64,000 bases of DNA from SKPT01 sp040905445. Its GTDB lineage: Bacteria > Planctomycetota > Phycisphaerae > Phycisphaerales > Phycisphaeraceae. Location of the stretch: NCBI GenBank assembly GCA_040905445.1, contig JBBDRN010000028.1, positions 55,917 through 119,916 on the forward strand, in the 5' to 3' direction. Positions 25,854 to 34,418 of this stretch are shown here, piece after piece; position 1 is the stretch's first letter, and each line of letters begins with the position of its first letter. The notes below the pieces were generated by a model. That model searched no databases, was not told the origin of the DNA, and saw nothing but the letters and a program-made list of their open reading frames with translations. The translations under genes and the position numbers were made by a program.

Positions 25854-27083
25854 GTGCGAATCGTCTACGTCTCCCAGTACTTTCCACCCGAGGTCGGCGC
25901 CCCGGCCGCGCGCGTCTCGGAGCTGGCCCGCGCGTGGGTCGAGCAGGGGCACGACGTGACGGTGCTCACCGCCTTCGCCCACCACCCCACGGGTGTCAAG
26001 CAGCCCGCCGACCGGCGCAGGCTCACCCGCCGCGAGAGCCTTGACGGCATCCACGTCATTCGCGCTTACGTCTGGGCCACGGCGAACGAGGGCACGGTCA
26101 AGCGCATGATCTCCTACGCGTCGTTCATGGTTGCCGCCGTTGTCGTGGGCCTGTTCCGCCTCGGCCGGGCCGACGTCATCGTCGCGACCTCGCCGCAGCT
26201 TCTCACTGCCGTGGCGGGCTACGTGCTTGCGCGGCTGAAGCGCGTGCCCTTCGTCCTGGAGGTGCGCGACCTCTGGCCCGAGTCGATCATGGCCGTCGAC
26301 GCGATGAAGGAGAACTTCATTATCCGCCGGCTGCGCGACGTCGCCGCCTACCTCTACCGCCACAGCGACCGCATCGTCACCGTCGGCGAAGGCTACCGCG
26401 AGCAGATCACGAAGCGCTACGGCATCGACCCGTCGCGCATGACCGTCATCCCCAACGGCATCGACGCGCGCCTCTTCGAGCCCGGCGAACACGACAACGA
26501 CGTCCGCCGGGAGCTGGGCTGGGGGGATCGCTTCGTCGTCATGTACCTGGGCACGCACGGCATGGCGCACGCCCTGCACCGGGTCATCGAGGCAGCGGAT
26601 CGCCTCCGCGATCGTGACGACATTCGCTTCGTCTTCGTCGGCGAAGGGGCGGAGAAGCGCAGGCTCCAGCAGCAGGCCGCGGAGCTGGAGCTCGCCAACG
26701 TCGAGTTCATCGGCCAGCAGCCCAAGGAGCGCGTGCGCGACTTCTACGCCGCGTGCGACCTCGGGCTTGTCACGCTCCGCCGGACCGACCTCTTCCAGGA
26801 CGTGCTGCCGTCGAAGATCTTCGAGCTGCTGGGCATGAAGCGGCCGGTCGTGCTGAGCGTCGACGGCCACGCGCGGCGGCTCGTTGAGGAAGCCGGCGGC
26901 GGGTGGTTCGTCCCGCCGGAGGACGTCGATGCCCTGGTCGACGCCATCCTGCACGCGCGCGGCCACCCGGCCGAGCTCGCCACGATGGGCGAGGCCGGGC
27001 GGTCGTACATCCTTGCGCACTACGACCGACGGGCCCTGGCGGGGCAGTACGTGCAACTGCTGCGCGAGGTGGTGGAGAGGTAG
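25854..27083 (+). CDS. GT4-family glycosyltransferase (WbuB-like)
   Basis: 409 residues, GT-B fold. N-terminus RIVYVSQYFPPEVGAPAARV is the classic WbuB-type start; then EVRDLWPESIMA, VIPNGID, VMYLGTHGMAHALHRVIEAA and the C-terminal FVFVGEGAEK and FELLGMKRPVVLSV. GTG start at 25854, AGGAGG about eleven bases upstream, two bases after the stop of the heparinase-like gene. Likely adds a sugar (GlcNAc-type) during assembly of the surface polysaccharide; donor and acceptor not proven. Confidence 0.9.
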   Translation: MRIVYVSQYFPPEVGAPAARVSELARAWVEQGHDVTVLTAFAHHPTGVKQPADRRRLTRRESLDGIHVIRAYVWATANEGTVKRMISYASFMVAAVVVGLFRLGRADVIVATSPQLLTAVAGYVLARLKRVPFVLEVRDLWPESIMAVDAMKENFIIRRLRDVAAYLYRHSDRIVTVGEGYREQITKRYGIDPSRMTVIPNGIDARLFEPGEHDNDVRRELGWGDRFVVMYLGTHGMAHALHRVIEAADRLRDRDDIRFVFVGEGAEKRRLQQQAAELELANVEFIGQQPKERVRDFYAACDLGLVTLRRTDLFQDVLPSKIFELLGMKRPVVLSVDGHARRLVEEAGGGWFVPPEDVDALVDAILHARGHPAELATMGEAGRSYILAHYDRRALAGQYVQLLREVVER

Positions 27084-27165
27084 CCCAACGGCCACCGAAG
27101 CGAAGCGGGCGGACCGTGACGATGGTATATTCAGCGCAATCCACGCCTGTCAAGGACCACGCCGC

Positions 27166-27981
27166 ATGACCCACCGCATCGCCGAGACCCCAGCCCCGCA
27201 AGCGCCGAGCGCGTGGCACGCCCTGGTTACCGCGTCGCGCAAGGGCGGAGGTCCGCTCTACACGTACTACATCAACCGCAGCGTGGCGATCCCGTTCACG
27301 TTCATGTTCTGGCGGCTCGGGCTCGCGCCCAACCATGTCTCGATCATCAGCTCGCTGGTCACCCACGCCGGCTTGGCGCTGCTCGTGTTGGCGCCGATGA
27401 GCCTGCCGCTCGTCGTCGGCGTCTGGGCGCTGCTCGCGCTGGGCTTCGCGCTCGACTCGTGCGACGGGCAACTGGCCCGGGTGTCCGGCCAGCGGTCGCA
27501 GTTTGGGGCGTGGCTGGACCACAGCCTGGACATGGTGAAGATGTTGACGGTTCAGATGGTGTTGGGCTACGTGATCCTGCGCGAAAGCGTGGCTGCCGAC
27601 TTGGCGCTCTGGCCGGTGCTTCTGGCGATCTTCATCAACCTGCTCGTCCGGCCGGCGCACTTTTTCAACACGGAAACACGGGCGCTGTTCCTGCCAGGGG
27701 TCAAGACGCAGGCCAACACGGAGAAGTCGGCCGCGCGGCTGTTCATCAGCACGCTCGCGGACTACGGGCTGTTCATTCTGATTGTCCTGCTGCTGCCGTG
27801 GCCGGCCATGTTCACGGCCGTGTACCTGATCGCGGGGGTGTTCTTCGCGTTGATCTACCTGGCGTACGCGGTGCGGCTGGGGCGGCAGCTCAAGGCGCAC
27901 GACCGAATGGCGACGGAGGCCACCGAACCGAAGGAGTCCGCCCCCGGCGCCGCACAAGCGGGTGCTTCAACCGGCCGATGA
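27166..27981 (+). CDS. CDP-alcohol phosphatidyltransferase-family membrane enzyme
   Basis: 271-residue integral membrane enzyme with about six hydrophobic segments. The complete family motif is present: D100-G101-x2-A104-R105-x8-G114-x3-D118-x3-D122. It transfers a phospho-alcohol from a CDP-activated donor. ATG 27166 has AAGGA nearby. The cytidylyltransferase-like gene 66 bases downstream may supply the CDP donor, so this pair could build a phospho-alcohol decoration or an unusual phospholipid. A TATATT box at 27126-27131 could belong to its promoter. Confidence 0.85.
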   Translation: MTHRIAETPAPQAPSAWHALVTASRKGGGPLYTYYINRSVAIPFTFMFWRLGLAPNHVSIISSLVTHAGLALLVLAPMSLPLVVGVWALLALGFALDSCDGQLARVSGQRSQFGAWLDHSLDMVKMLTVQMVLGYVILRESVAADLALWPVLLAIFINLLVRPAHFFNTETRALFLPGVKTQANTEKSAARLFISTLADYGLFILIVLLLPWPAMFTAVYLIAGVFFALIYLAYAVRLGRQLKAHDRMATEATEPKESAPGAAQAGASTGR

Positions 27982-28047
27982 AGACTCTGACCGACCTGGA
28001 TGCGATGGTAGACGCTGGATTTGCCCGATGACGCCCGGAGCCTGTCG

Positions 28048-28785
28048 ATGAACGTCGTTATTCTTGCCGCCGGTACCGGGAGTCGCCTGCTGCCGCTGAC
28101 GCGCAACACGCCCAAGTCACTGCTCGACCTGGGCAACGGCTACACATTGCTTGAGCGCCAGTTGCAGGCGGTGGCCGGTGCGGATCTGCACAAGGTGACG
28201 CTGGTCACCGGCTACAAGGCGGAGCAGATCGAAGCGAAGATCCAGCACTACGCCGACTTTGAGTTCCACGTCATCTACAACCCGTTCTACCGCATGGCCA
28301 ACAACCTGGTCTCGGCATGGATGGCATTGAAGGGCGCGACGGAGCCGACGATTCTCGTCAACGGCGACGACCTGTTCAAGACCGACATCGTCGGCACGCT
28401 CGCGAAGAGCACCCACGACATCACCATGGTCATCAGCCGGAAGGATGCCTACGACGATGACGACATGAAGGTGATCATTGAGGACAATCGGGTTGTGGAT
28501 GTGGGCAAGGACATTCACCCGGCCAAGGCCGACGGCGAATCGATCGGCATGATGCTGTTCCAGGGCCCGGGGCTCCGGGAGATTCAGCGCCAGCTATCGG
28601 AGATGGTGCGCCACGAGGACCAGCTGCAACTGTTCTACCTCGCCGCCCTGCGGGCGCTGATGCGGGCGGGGGCGCCGGTGCATTTCGTCGAGGCCCGCCC
28701 CGAGGATTGGGCCGAGGTCGATTTTCACCCCGACCTGCTCCAGATGCGCCAACAACTGGAGCAGTCGCTGCCGCGCTGGGAGTAG
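28048..28785 (+). CDS. Nucleotidyltransferase (phosphocholine cytidylyltransferase-like)
   Basis: 245 residues; nucleotide-binding start VILAAGTGSRLLPLTRNTPKSLL (split here for reading: LAAGTGSRL at residues 5-13 then TPKSLL), VTGYKAEQI, NPFYRMANNLVSAWMA, VNGDDLF, and a C-terminal DWAEVDFHPDL. The NN-x-SAW block is typical of LicC/PntC-type cytidylyltransferases that load CTP onto small phosphorylated or phosphono alcohols. ATG 28048 has GGAG eight bases upstream. Adjacent to the CDP-alcohol transferase, it probably makes the donor. Confidence 0.85.
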   Translation: MNVVILAAGTGSRLLPLTRNTPKSLLDLGNGYTLLERQLQAVAGADLHKVTLVTGYKAEQIEAKIQHYADFEFHVIYNPFYRMANNLVSAWMALKGATEPTILVNGDDLFKTDIVGTLAKSTHDITMVISRKDAYDDDDMKVIIEDNRVVDVGKDIHPAKADGESIGMMLFQGPGLREIQRQLSEMVRHEDQLQLFYLAALRALMRAGAPVHFVEARPEDWAEVDFHPDLLQMRQQLEQSLPRWE

Positions 28786-28808
28786 CGACCGGCAGCCATC
28801 GGAGCGCG

Positions 28809-29966
28809 TCAGCCGCGGGGATCGGGCGTAACCCACCCCTCCTGAGCCTTGAAGTGAAAATACCGCGCCAGGCTGTAAAGCAGGTAACCCTGCTTGCCGG
28901 GGAAGTACTTCTTCTTCGAGAGCCGGTTGTTTATCTCCCGCCACGTCCGCCTGGCGGTCCGATTCAGAAACCGAAACACGCCCCGCGGCTGTCCCATGAA
29001 CACCGGCTTTGAAATCACGCACCCTGGCTGGAACTCCGGCCGCGTGATCTGGATGCCCCCGAACCAGTCGTCGTACGGAACCCAGAGCGCCGATTCGCCG
29101 TAGGGCGGCGGATGGCCGTACAGAAGTTCAAATGCATGATGCAGAAGATACTTCGGTTCGCGTGATGGGTCGAAGTCGCCTGCGTAGGCGAGTTGCGTGT
29201 ATGGCGTCAGGGGCGCAAGGCCGGCCAGCTCAATGGCCTCTCGCGCCGAGTTGCCTTCGGTACCAACCTCGGTCAGAAACCGCTTGACATCGATCTGACC
29301 GTCGACCGTATATTGGTCAAACACCCAATCGATTGGCGCCGGTTCGTTCAACACGCGGCTCGGGTCGACATACAAGCTGAACAGTTGCCTCTTGAACGCA
29401 TCGGGGGCAGTGTGCTTGTACAGTCCCGGGAAACCTCCGAGCCGACCGTCCGCACCGAAACCCGCTGCCAGGACTTCGACACCATCCTTCTTGGCCTGCC
29501 GCGCAGCGAGATATACCGCCGCCTCATGCGGCACCGTGGGAGCTTTCCGGCCGAGGGTAAGCTCGTCGATCGCGGCGAAGTACGCTTCCCGTTCGATGAT
29601 GACCCGCTTGTGGACCACCCCGGCGGGCACGAACTGCGCGGCGCCGGCAAACTCCGAATGCTTCTGGTATGACCCTTCATAGTCCATCGTGTAGGCGATC
29701 GATCCCTCGGGTAGGAAGTGAGCTAGAATCGCTGAATCGACGCCCGACGAGAGCAGGATGCCAACTCGTCCACCGCTCGTCCGAAACTGTTCACCTATGA
29801 AGTCGATAATCTGCTGTTCATTCGCAACCCGGAGGATCTCCCGTTGAGGGAGGGGAAAGAAACGTCGGAACGCCAGAAACAGGCTTTCGTTTTCGTATGC
29901 CAAGAGCAAATCCTTTATCCTGAGCGAGTCTCTTTCAGCGTTCGATGGCGCCGCAATGTACTGCAT
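28809..29966 (-). CDS. Asparagine-synthase-like ATP pyrophosphatase domain protein
   Basis: 385 residues with the N-type ATP-pyrophosphatase loop SSGVDS at residues 73-78 and GFGADGRLGG near 180, matching the synthetase half of asparagine synthases. The glutaminase half with its N-terminal Cys is missing; residues 1-60 do not resemble it. It could amidate a sugar acid or peptide using ammonia from elsewhere. Start ATG 29966 gives MQYIAAPSNAERDS. The gene is AT-richer than its neighbours and lies opposite to them, suggesting separate acquisition. Confidence 0.75.
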   Translation of the reverse strand: MQYIAAPSNAERDSLRIKDLLLAYENESLFLAFRRFFPLPQREILRVANEQQIIDFIGEQFRTSGGRVGILLSSGVDSAILAHFLPEGSIAYTMDYEGSYQKHSEFAGAAQFVPAGVVHKRVIIEREAYFAAIDELTLGRKAPTVPHEAAVYLAARQAKKDGVEVLAAGFGADGRLGGFPGLYKHTAPDAFKRQLFSLYVDPSRVLNEPAPIDWVFDQYTVDGQIDVKRFLTEVGTEGNSAREAIELAGLAPLTPYTQLAYAGDFDPSREPKYLLHHAFELLYGHPPPYGESALWVPYDDWFGGIQITRPEFQPGCVISKPVFMGQPRGVFRFLNRTARRTWREINNRLSKKKYFPGKQGYLLYSLARYFHFKAQEGWVTPDPRG

Positions 29967-30111
29967 GCCCCTCGTTCCGCCAAAACCGGTCCCGACGAGG
30001 CGTTTCCCGCAGCACCTGCCTCGCAAGCGAAGCGCCACGAGCATTCTGCGATACCATCAAGTCATGTGATGTCCGTGGCCAGCCGATGTAAACCGTGACC
30101 GAGGCCAACCT

Positions 30112-31056
30112 GTGCCCCAGCTCACCAGTCCGACATTCAGAACGGGATCCCGCGGCCCCCGCCTGCCGGACTTCCTCATCATCGGGGCGATGAAGGCCGG
30201 CACCACCACGCTCTATCGCGACCTCGAGACCAACCCGGCCGTCTACTTCCCCAAGAAGAAGGAGCCGGGCGACCTTGCCTGCGACGACGTGCTCCGCGAG
30301 CCCGGGCTCGCCGCCAACGCCCGCCACAAACCAGCCCCCCCCCCCCACCAGCTCTGTGCCGAGGCGTCCACCAACTACACGAAGCTCCCGACGTTCCCCG
30401 GCTGCGCGGCGCGCGCCCGCGAACTGCTCGGGCCGGGCCTCAAGCTCATCTACATCGTCCGCGAGCCCGTCGCGCGCGCGGTCAGCCATCACCATCACTC
30501 GTACATCAACGGCAAGCTGCCGCGCCGCTTCGACGCCGCGCTCGATCAGACGTCCATCCTCATCGACTACTCGCGCTACGCGATGCAGCTCGAGCCCTGG
30601 CTCGACGCGTTCGGACGCGAGGCGATTCACATCATGCGCTTCGACGACTTCGTCGCCGATCGGCGATCGGCGGTGAGCGACGTGGCGCGGTTCCTCGGGC
30701 TGGACCCGGCCGGGTTCAGTATCGACGACGGCCGCGTGTACAACCGCAGCGCCGGTCGGCCGACGGTGCGAGGTGGATGGAAGCTGATCACGGGCAACCC
30801 GGTCTACCGTCGGCTGATCTGGCCGCTGCTGCCCGCGGACGTGCTCGAGCGGCTGCGTCACATGCTGCTGCCGCGTGTCGAGGCCGAGCCGGTCGCCCCG
30901 TCGCCGGCGGCGATTGATCGACTGGTCGAGGCGTTCGAGCCGGACGTGGAACACCTCAGCCGCCTGATGGGGCGCGACACGCCGGTGTGGGACATGGCGG
31001 CGGTGCGGCGGGCCTGGCAGGAGCGGATGCAAGGTGAGCCGGGCCCCGGTGTCTGA
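30112..31056 (+). CDS. Sulfotransferase (heparan sulfotransferase-like)
   Basis: 314-residue sulfotransferase. Phosphosulfate loop IIGAMKAGTTTLYRDL at about residues 22-37, KEPGD near 51, LIYIVREPVARAVSHHHH near 113-130, and YNRSAGRPTV near 205. GTG start at 30112. A run of 12 C at 30335-30346 encodes Ala-Pro-Pro-Pro-His; one slipped base would break the gene. Bases 30835-31008 are repeated at 32804-32977 with a single difference. Confidence 0.88.
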   Translation: MPQLTSPTFRTGSRGPRLPDFLIIGAMKAGTTTLYRDLETNPAVYFPKKKEPGDLACDDVLREPGLAANARHKPAPPPHQLCAEASTNYTKLPTFPGCAARARELLGPGLKLIYIVREPVARAVSHHHHSYINGKLPRRFDAALDQTSILIDYSRYAMQLEPWLDAFGREAIHIMRFDDFVADRRSAVSDVARFLGLDPAGFSIDDGRVYNRSAGRPTVRGGWKLITGNPVYRRLIWPLLPADVLERLRHMLLPRVEAEPVAPSPAAIDRLVEAFEPDVEHLSRLMGRDTPVWDMAAVRRAWQERMQGEPGPGV

Positions 31057-31229
31057 CGCGACCGCGTCGCATGGTGCCCGCGACGCACCGATGTCGCCGG
31101 CACGATCGGCACAACACATCCAGCCGGCGCGATCCGCATCCGTTCGCCGGATTCACGCGAGACACGGGCAAGCGGAGCGATATCATGACCGATGAGGCTG
31201 AAGAAGTTAGTTCCTCCTGAGCCAGTCTG

Positions 31230-32783
31230 ATGCAACCGCTCCAGTACCGTTCGCGGCAGGTTTCGTTCGGCGCCACACTCTGCGTCGCCGTGGTGATTGC
31301 ACTGGCGTCGGCGGTCGGTGCGGACGTCGTGTCCTTGGGGTCGACGGACGCGGACGCGACCGGATTGGCGGCTTTCGCACCGGAGGGTGAGCCGGTCACC
31401 GGCGGAGTGTCCGGTGACGCGGCTTTCGCCGCGTTTGCCGTCGACCCGTTCGCCGTCGAAGCGCTCCGCGGGTGGTGGACCGTGGAACTGGCGCGATGGC
31501 TGTTCGAGGACGTCCAGCCCGAGGCGGTTCCGGCGGAGGATGACGACGTGGCCGCGGATGTCGCGACGGACGCTGCGACAGCGGCCGAGGCAACGAACCA
31601 TCCGCGTGGCGGGTGGGTGTTCTTCACGCAGTACGACGGCTCCGTCAGCCCAACGACATCGACCAGCAACACCGGCACCGGATCGATCACCATCGCATCC
31701 GGCGGCAGCGGCAGTGGCGGCGGGGGTGGGGGGGCCAGTCTTGGCAGCGGGAGTAGTGGAAGCGGCGGTGCCGGCGCGGGTGGAGGCGGTGGCGGCGGCG
31801 ACGATCGCGTGCGCCGCCGCGATGACGCCAACGGCCGCGTCGTTCGCGCCGGCGAGAACCTCACCCGGTCGCCTCAGGCTGACCCTGCTCAGGGCTCGTC
31901 CAGCTTCAACGGCTCGCTGCTGTCGCGACGTGCCGGTGAGATCTATCACCCGCGCAGCCGCGTGGTGGCATGGTGGACGTTGGGTGGCAGCCGTTCAGAT
32001 GACAATCCGCCGGGCGTTCACAGCACGTTTCAGCAGGCCGGTTCCTGGCGCGCCTGGATCGAAGTCCACGCGGCTCCCCTCGCGGAGATGGGCGTCGAAC
32101 GGTTCTGGCTGCACAACCCGTTCGCGTTTCGCTACGAGGCGGACGCGCTGCTCAAGGTCAAGGACCTCGGTCCGGACTACGCCTACGTTTACGAGGACTT
32201 CGTGGAGGCGTGGCGCGAGTTTCAGTCGCGATATCCGCACGTTGAAGTCACCGCCTACACCGGAGCGATCCGCTCGCGTGAGCCGTTCGCCTCGATGGCG
32301 GAGGCTGGCGACCACAGAGCCTTCAACGAGTACCTGCAGGCGTCGCTCGAGCTCTACATCGAGGCGGGCATGTCGATCGGGTTCGACGCATCCTCGAATA
32401 CGCCCGCCGACCATCCGCTGGCACAGTTCATCTTCGAGCTCGAGCGCAACGGGACACGGATTTACACGGAAGGTTACCCGCGCACGGAGCACGGTCATTG
32501 GCACATTCGACCGCATATGGTCTCAGAGCGCCAGTACCAGGCCCGTGTTGTGCCGCAGCGCCCCTCCGCCGCGCCGGCGTCGAAGGTGACCGGCGAGACG
32601 GTGCGGCTGATCACCGCGCACCTGGCGGGCGATCCGGCGCTCGACAACACCGGCCCGCTGCGCGACCGCGTCATTGAGGCGCTGGAGCGGACCAACCACT
32701 CCATCGCCGTACCCGTTCGTTACATGGACATCCCCGATGTCATTCGTGTGCTGGAGCGCGAGCGGCAACTCCGCGGCCGCTGA
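31230..32783 (+). CDS. Secreted protein of unknown function with Gly/Ser linker
   Basis: 517 residues, not recognised. Signal peptide about residues 1-31 (VAVVIALASAVGA-DVV). Residues 35-145 are Ala/Asp-rich; 150-195 are a Gly/Ser-rich linker; residues 230-440 form a folded domain with EIYHPRSRVVAWWTLGG, GVERFWLHNPFAFRYEADAL, VKDLGPDYAYVYEDFVEAW, VEVTAYTGAIRSREPF and SIGFDASSNTPADHP. The pattern (WLHNP, D/E-rich strand ends) vaguely recalls a TIM-barrel glycosidase, but this is only an impression. It is flanked by the two copies of the sulfotransferase tail. Confidence 0.7.
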   Translation: MQPLQYRSRQVSFGATLCVAVVIALASAVGADVVSLGSTDADATGLAAFAPEGEPVTGGVSGDAAFAAFAVDPFAVEALRGWWTVELARWLFEDVQPEAVPAEDDDVAADVATDAATAAEATNHPRGGWVFFTQYDGSVSPTTSTSNTGTGSITIASGGSGSGGGGGGASLGSGSSGSGGAGAGGGGGGGDDRVRRRDDANGRVVRAGENLTRSPQADPAQGSSSFNGSLLSRRAGEIYHPRSRVVAWWTLGGSRSDDNPPGVHSTFQQAGSWRAWIEVHAAPLAEMGVERFWLHNPFAFRYEADALLKVKDLGPDYAYVYEDFVEAWREFQSRYPHVEVTAYTGAIRSREPFASMAEAGDHRAFNEYLQASLELYIEAGMSIGFDASSNTPADHPLAQFIFELERNGTRIYTEGYPRTEHGHWHIRPHMVSERQYQARVVPQRPSAAPASKVTGETVRLITAHLAGDPALDNTGPLRDRVIEALERTNHSIAVPVRYMDIPDVIRVLERERQLRGR

Positions 32784-32803
32784 ACGCCGTCGCCTCTCGC
32801 TTA

Positions 32804-33034
32804 GCGGACGTGCTCGAGCGGCTGCGTCACATGCTGCTGCCGCGTGTCGAGGCCGAGCCGGTCGCCCCGTCGCCGGCGGCGATTGATCGACTGGTCGAGG
32901 CGTTCGAGCCGGACGTGGAACACCTCAGCCGCCTGATGGGGCGCGAGACGCCGGTGTGGGACATGGCGGCGGTGCGGAAGAAGTGGCACGAGCGACTTCA
33001 GACGGGGTCCGGCGCGCCGGAGGCGACAAGCTGA
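32804..33034 (+). pseudogene. Sulfotransferase C-terminal remnant (duplicate)
   Basis: Only the last ~76 codons of a sulfotransferase remain. Bases 32804-32977 match 30835-31008 in 173 of 174 positions; beyond that both continue as homologous but diverged ends (KKWHERLQ against RAWQERMQ). There is no P-loop. The sharp borders point to recombination or gene conversion. A GTG at 32810 keeps the frame open but I do not believe a functional product is made. Confidence 0.85.
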
Positions 33035-33055
33035 CGGTGGTGGCCGGCCGCGCTG

Positions 33056-33535
33056 TCACACGCCGACGTCGATCGGCGTGGCCGGAAGCTCGCCGGCAAG
33101 CAGGGGCGGGAGCAACTGGGGCAGGCGGCGCGGGGCGAATGTCTCGGCGGAATGTGCGAGGGCTTGATCGCTCCACCACCGGTGGCCGAGCTGGTCGTTC
33201 ATCTCCTGGTCGTCGACCATGGAGCGGATCTCAACATCGAGCGTGCGGGCGAGGAAGAACCGCTCACGTTGCACGTACTGCTGGCGGCGATAGGAGAAGG
33301 CGTGGGTGCGGTGCCAGAGGCTGGGCGAGAGGGTCAGGCCCGTCAGGCCGGTCTCCTCGTAGAGCTCGCGCTGGGCTGCGTCGTGGAATGACTCGCCGGC
33401 TTCGAGGCCGCCGCCCGGCATGACCCAGAAGCAGCGATCGTCGGCCGGGTCGCGGCAGTGGAAGAGGAGGATGCGATCGCGCGGGTCGAGCAGGATCACC
33501 CGCGCGGCGTCACGAACGATCGGGCCGGTGGTCAT
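33056..33535 (-). CDS. Nudix hydrolase
   Basis: 159 residues; complete Nudix box G42-x5-E48-x7-R56-E57-L-x-E60-E61-x-G63-L64. Start ATG 33535 has AGGAGG five bases upstream, an excellent site. It hydrolyses a nucleoside diphosphate linked to another group; the substrate is not deducible. It lies just upstream of rpsD on the transcript direction of the left neighbour but with no shared signals. Confidence 0.9.
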   Translation of the reverse strand: MTTGPIVRDAARVILLDPRDRILLFHCRDPADDRCFWVMPGGGLEAGESFHDAAQRELYEETGLTGLTLSPSLWHRTHAFSYRRQQYVQRERFFLARTLDVEIRSMVDDQEMNDQLGHRWWSDQALAHSAETFAPRRLPQLLPPLLAGELPATPIDVGV

Positions 33536-33637
33536 GACGGCCTCCTGGAGGTGATGCGGGGCAGCCCGCGTCGCCCGGAGGACGATCGCCGACACGCCGG
33601 TGTCCGCGCCTCGGCGCCGCGTTGAACCGAGCGCCCG

Positions 33638-34237
33638 TTAGCGGTAGTACTCGACGATCAGGTTCATGTTGACGTCGAAGGGGACTTGGTCGTGCGTGGG
33701 GACGGCGAGCACGCGGGCGGTCAGGGTCGACGGGTCGAAGCTCAGCCAGGCCGGCACGTCGTGGCCAGGTAGCGACTCCATGTTCTCGCGCACGTACTTC
33801 TGCGACTTTTCGCGGATCTTGATCTCGTCGCCGGGCTTGACCTGGTAGCTGGGGCGGTCGGTCTTGCGCCCGTTGACGAGCAGGTGGCCGTGCGCGACGA
33901 TCTGGCGCGACTGCCAGACGGTGCGTGCCCAGCCGAGTCGGCGGATGGTGTTGTCCAGGCGCCGCTCGAGCAGGCGCAGGAGGATCTCGCCGGTGTTGCC
34001 ACGGGTGCGGTTGGCCTCGTCGACGTAGAGGCGGAACTGCTTCTCCATGACGTTGTAGTGGTAGCGGAGCTTTTGCTTCTCGTTGAGGCGCAGGCCATAG
34101 TCGCGCAGCCGCCGGCCGCGGAAGCCGTGCTGGCCCGGGGGGTTGAGCTGGCGCTTGGTCGTGTGCTTGGGCACGTCGGCGATCGGGACGCCGACGCGAC
34201 GGGAGAGCTTGACTTTGGGGCCGGTGTAGTTGGCCAT
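33638..34237 (-). CDS. rpsD: 30S ribosomal protein S4
   Basis: Primary 16S rRNA-binding protein of the small subunit, 199 residues. N-terminal region KHTTKRQLNPPGQHGFRGRR, central NVMEKQFRLYVDEA, the S4 RNA-binding domain LLERRLDNTIRRLGWARTVW through GHLLVNGRKTDRPSYQVKPG, and C-terminus VDVN-like FDVNMNLIVEYYR. It is a stand-alone gene, not beside rpsK/rpoA. A strong promoter lies at 34345-34373, leaving a leader of about 100 bases that could host autoregulation. Confidence 0.97.
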   Translation of the reverse strand: MANYTGPKVKLSRRVGVPIADVPKHTTKRQLNPPGQHGFRGRRLRDYGLRLNEKQKLRYHYNVMEKQFRLYVDEANRTRGNTGEILLRLLERRLDNTIRRLGWARTVWQSRQIVAHGHLLVNGRKTDRPSYQVKPGDEIKIREKSQKYVRENMESLPGHDVPAWLSFDPSTLTARVLAVPTHDQVPFDVNMNLIVEYYR

Positions 34238-34344
34238 GGGAATGCCGCCCGCGTTGACGGGGCGCCTCTCTGCGGCTCGGCCGTGGCTACGGATCCGCCG
34301 GGGACAAAGAAGTCCAAGGCCACATTGGCCCAGGTGAGCCACAC

Positions 34345-34373
34345 ATTAAACCAGCGCCGGGCGGCTGCGTCAA
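34345..34373 (-). promoter_or_regulatory. Sigma-70 promoter of rpsD
   Basis: On the minus strand TTGACG (34373-34368), exactly 17 bases, then TTTAAT (34350-34345). Two substitutions at most from consensus in an otherwise GC-rich region, and positioned about 100 bases before the rpsD start. Confidence 0.7.
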
Positions 34374-34418
34374 ACTCCCCCGGGACCAACGCGCCAGTCG
34401 CAGAGGCGCCAAATTGAG

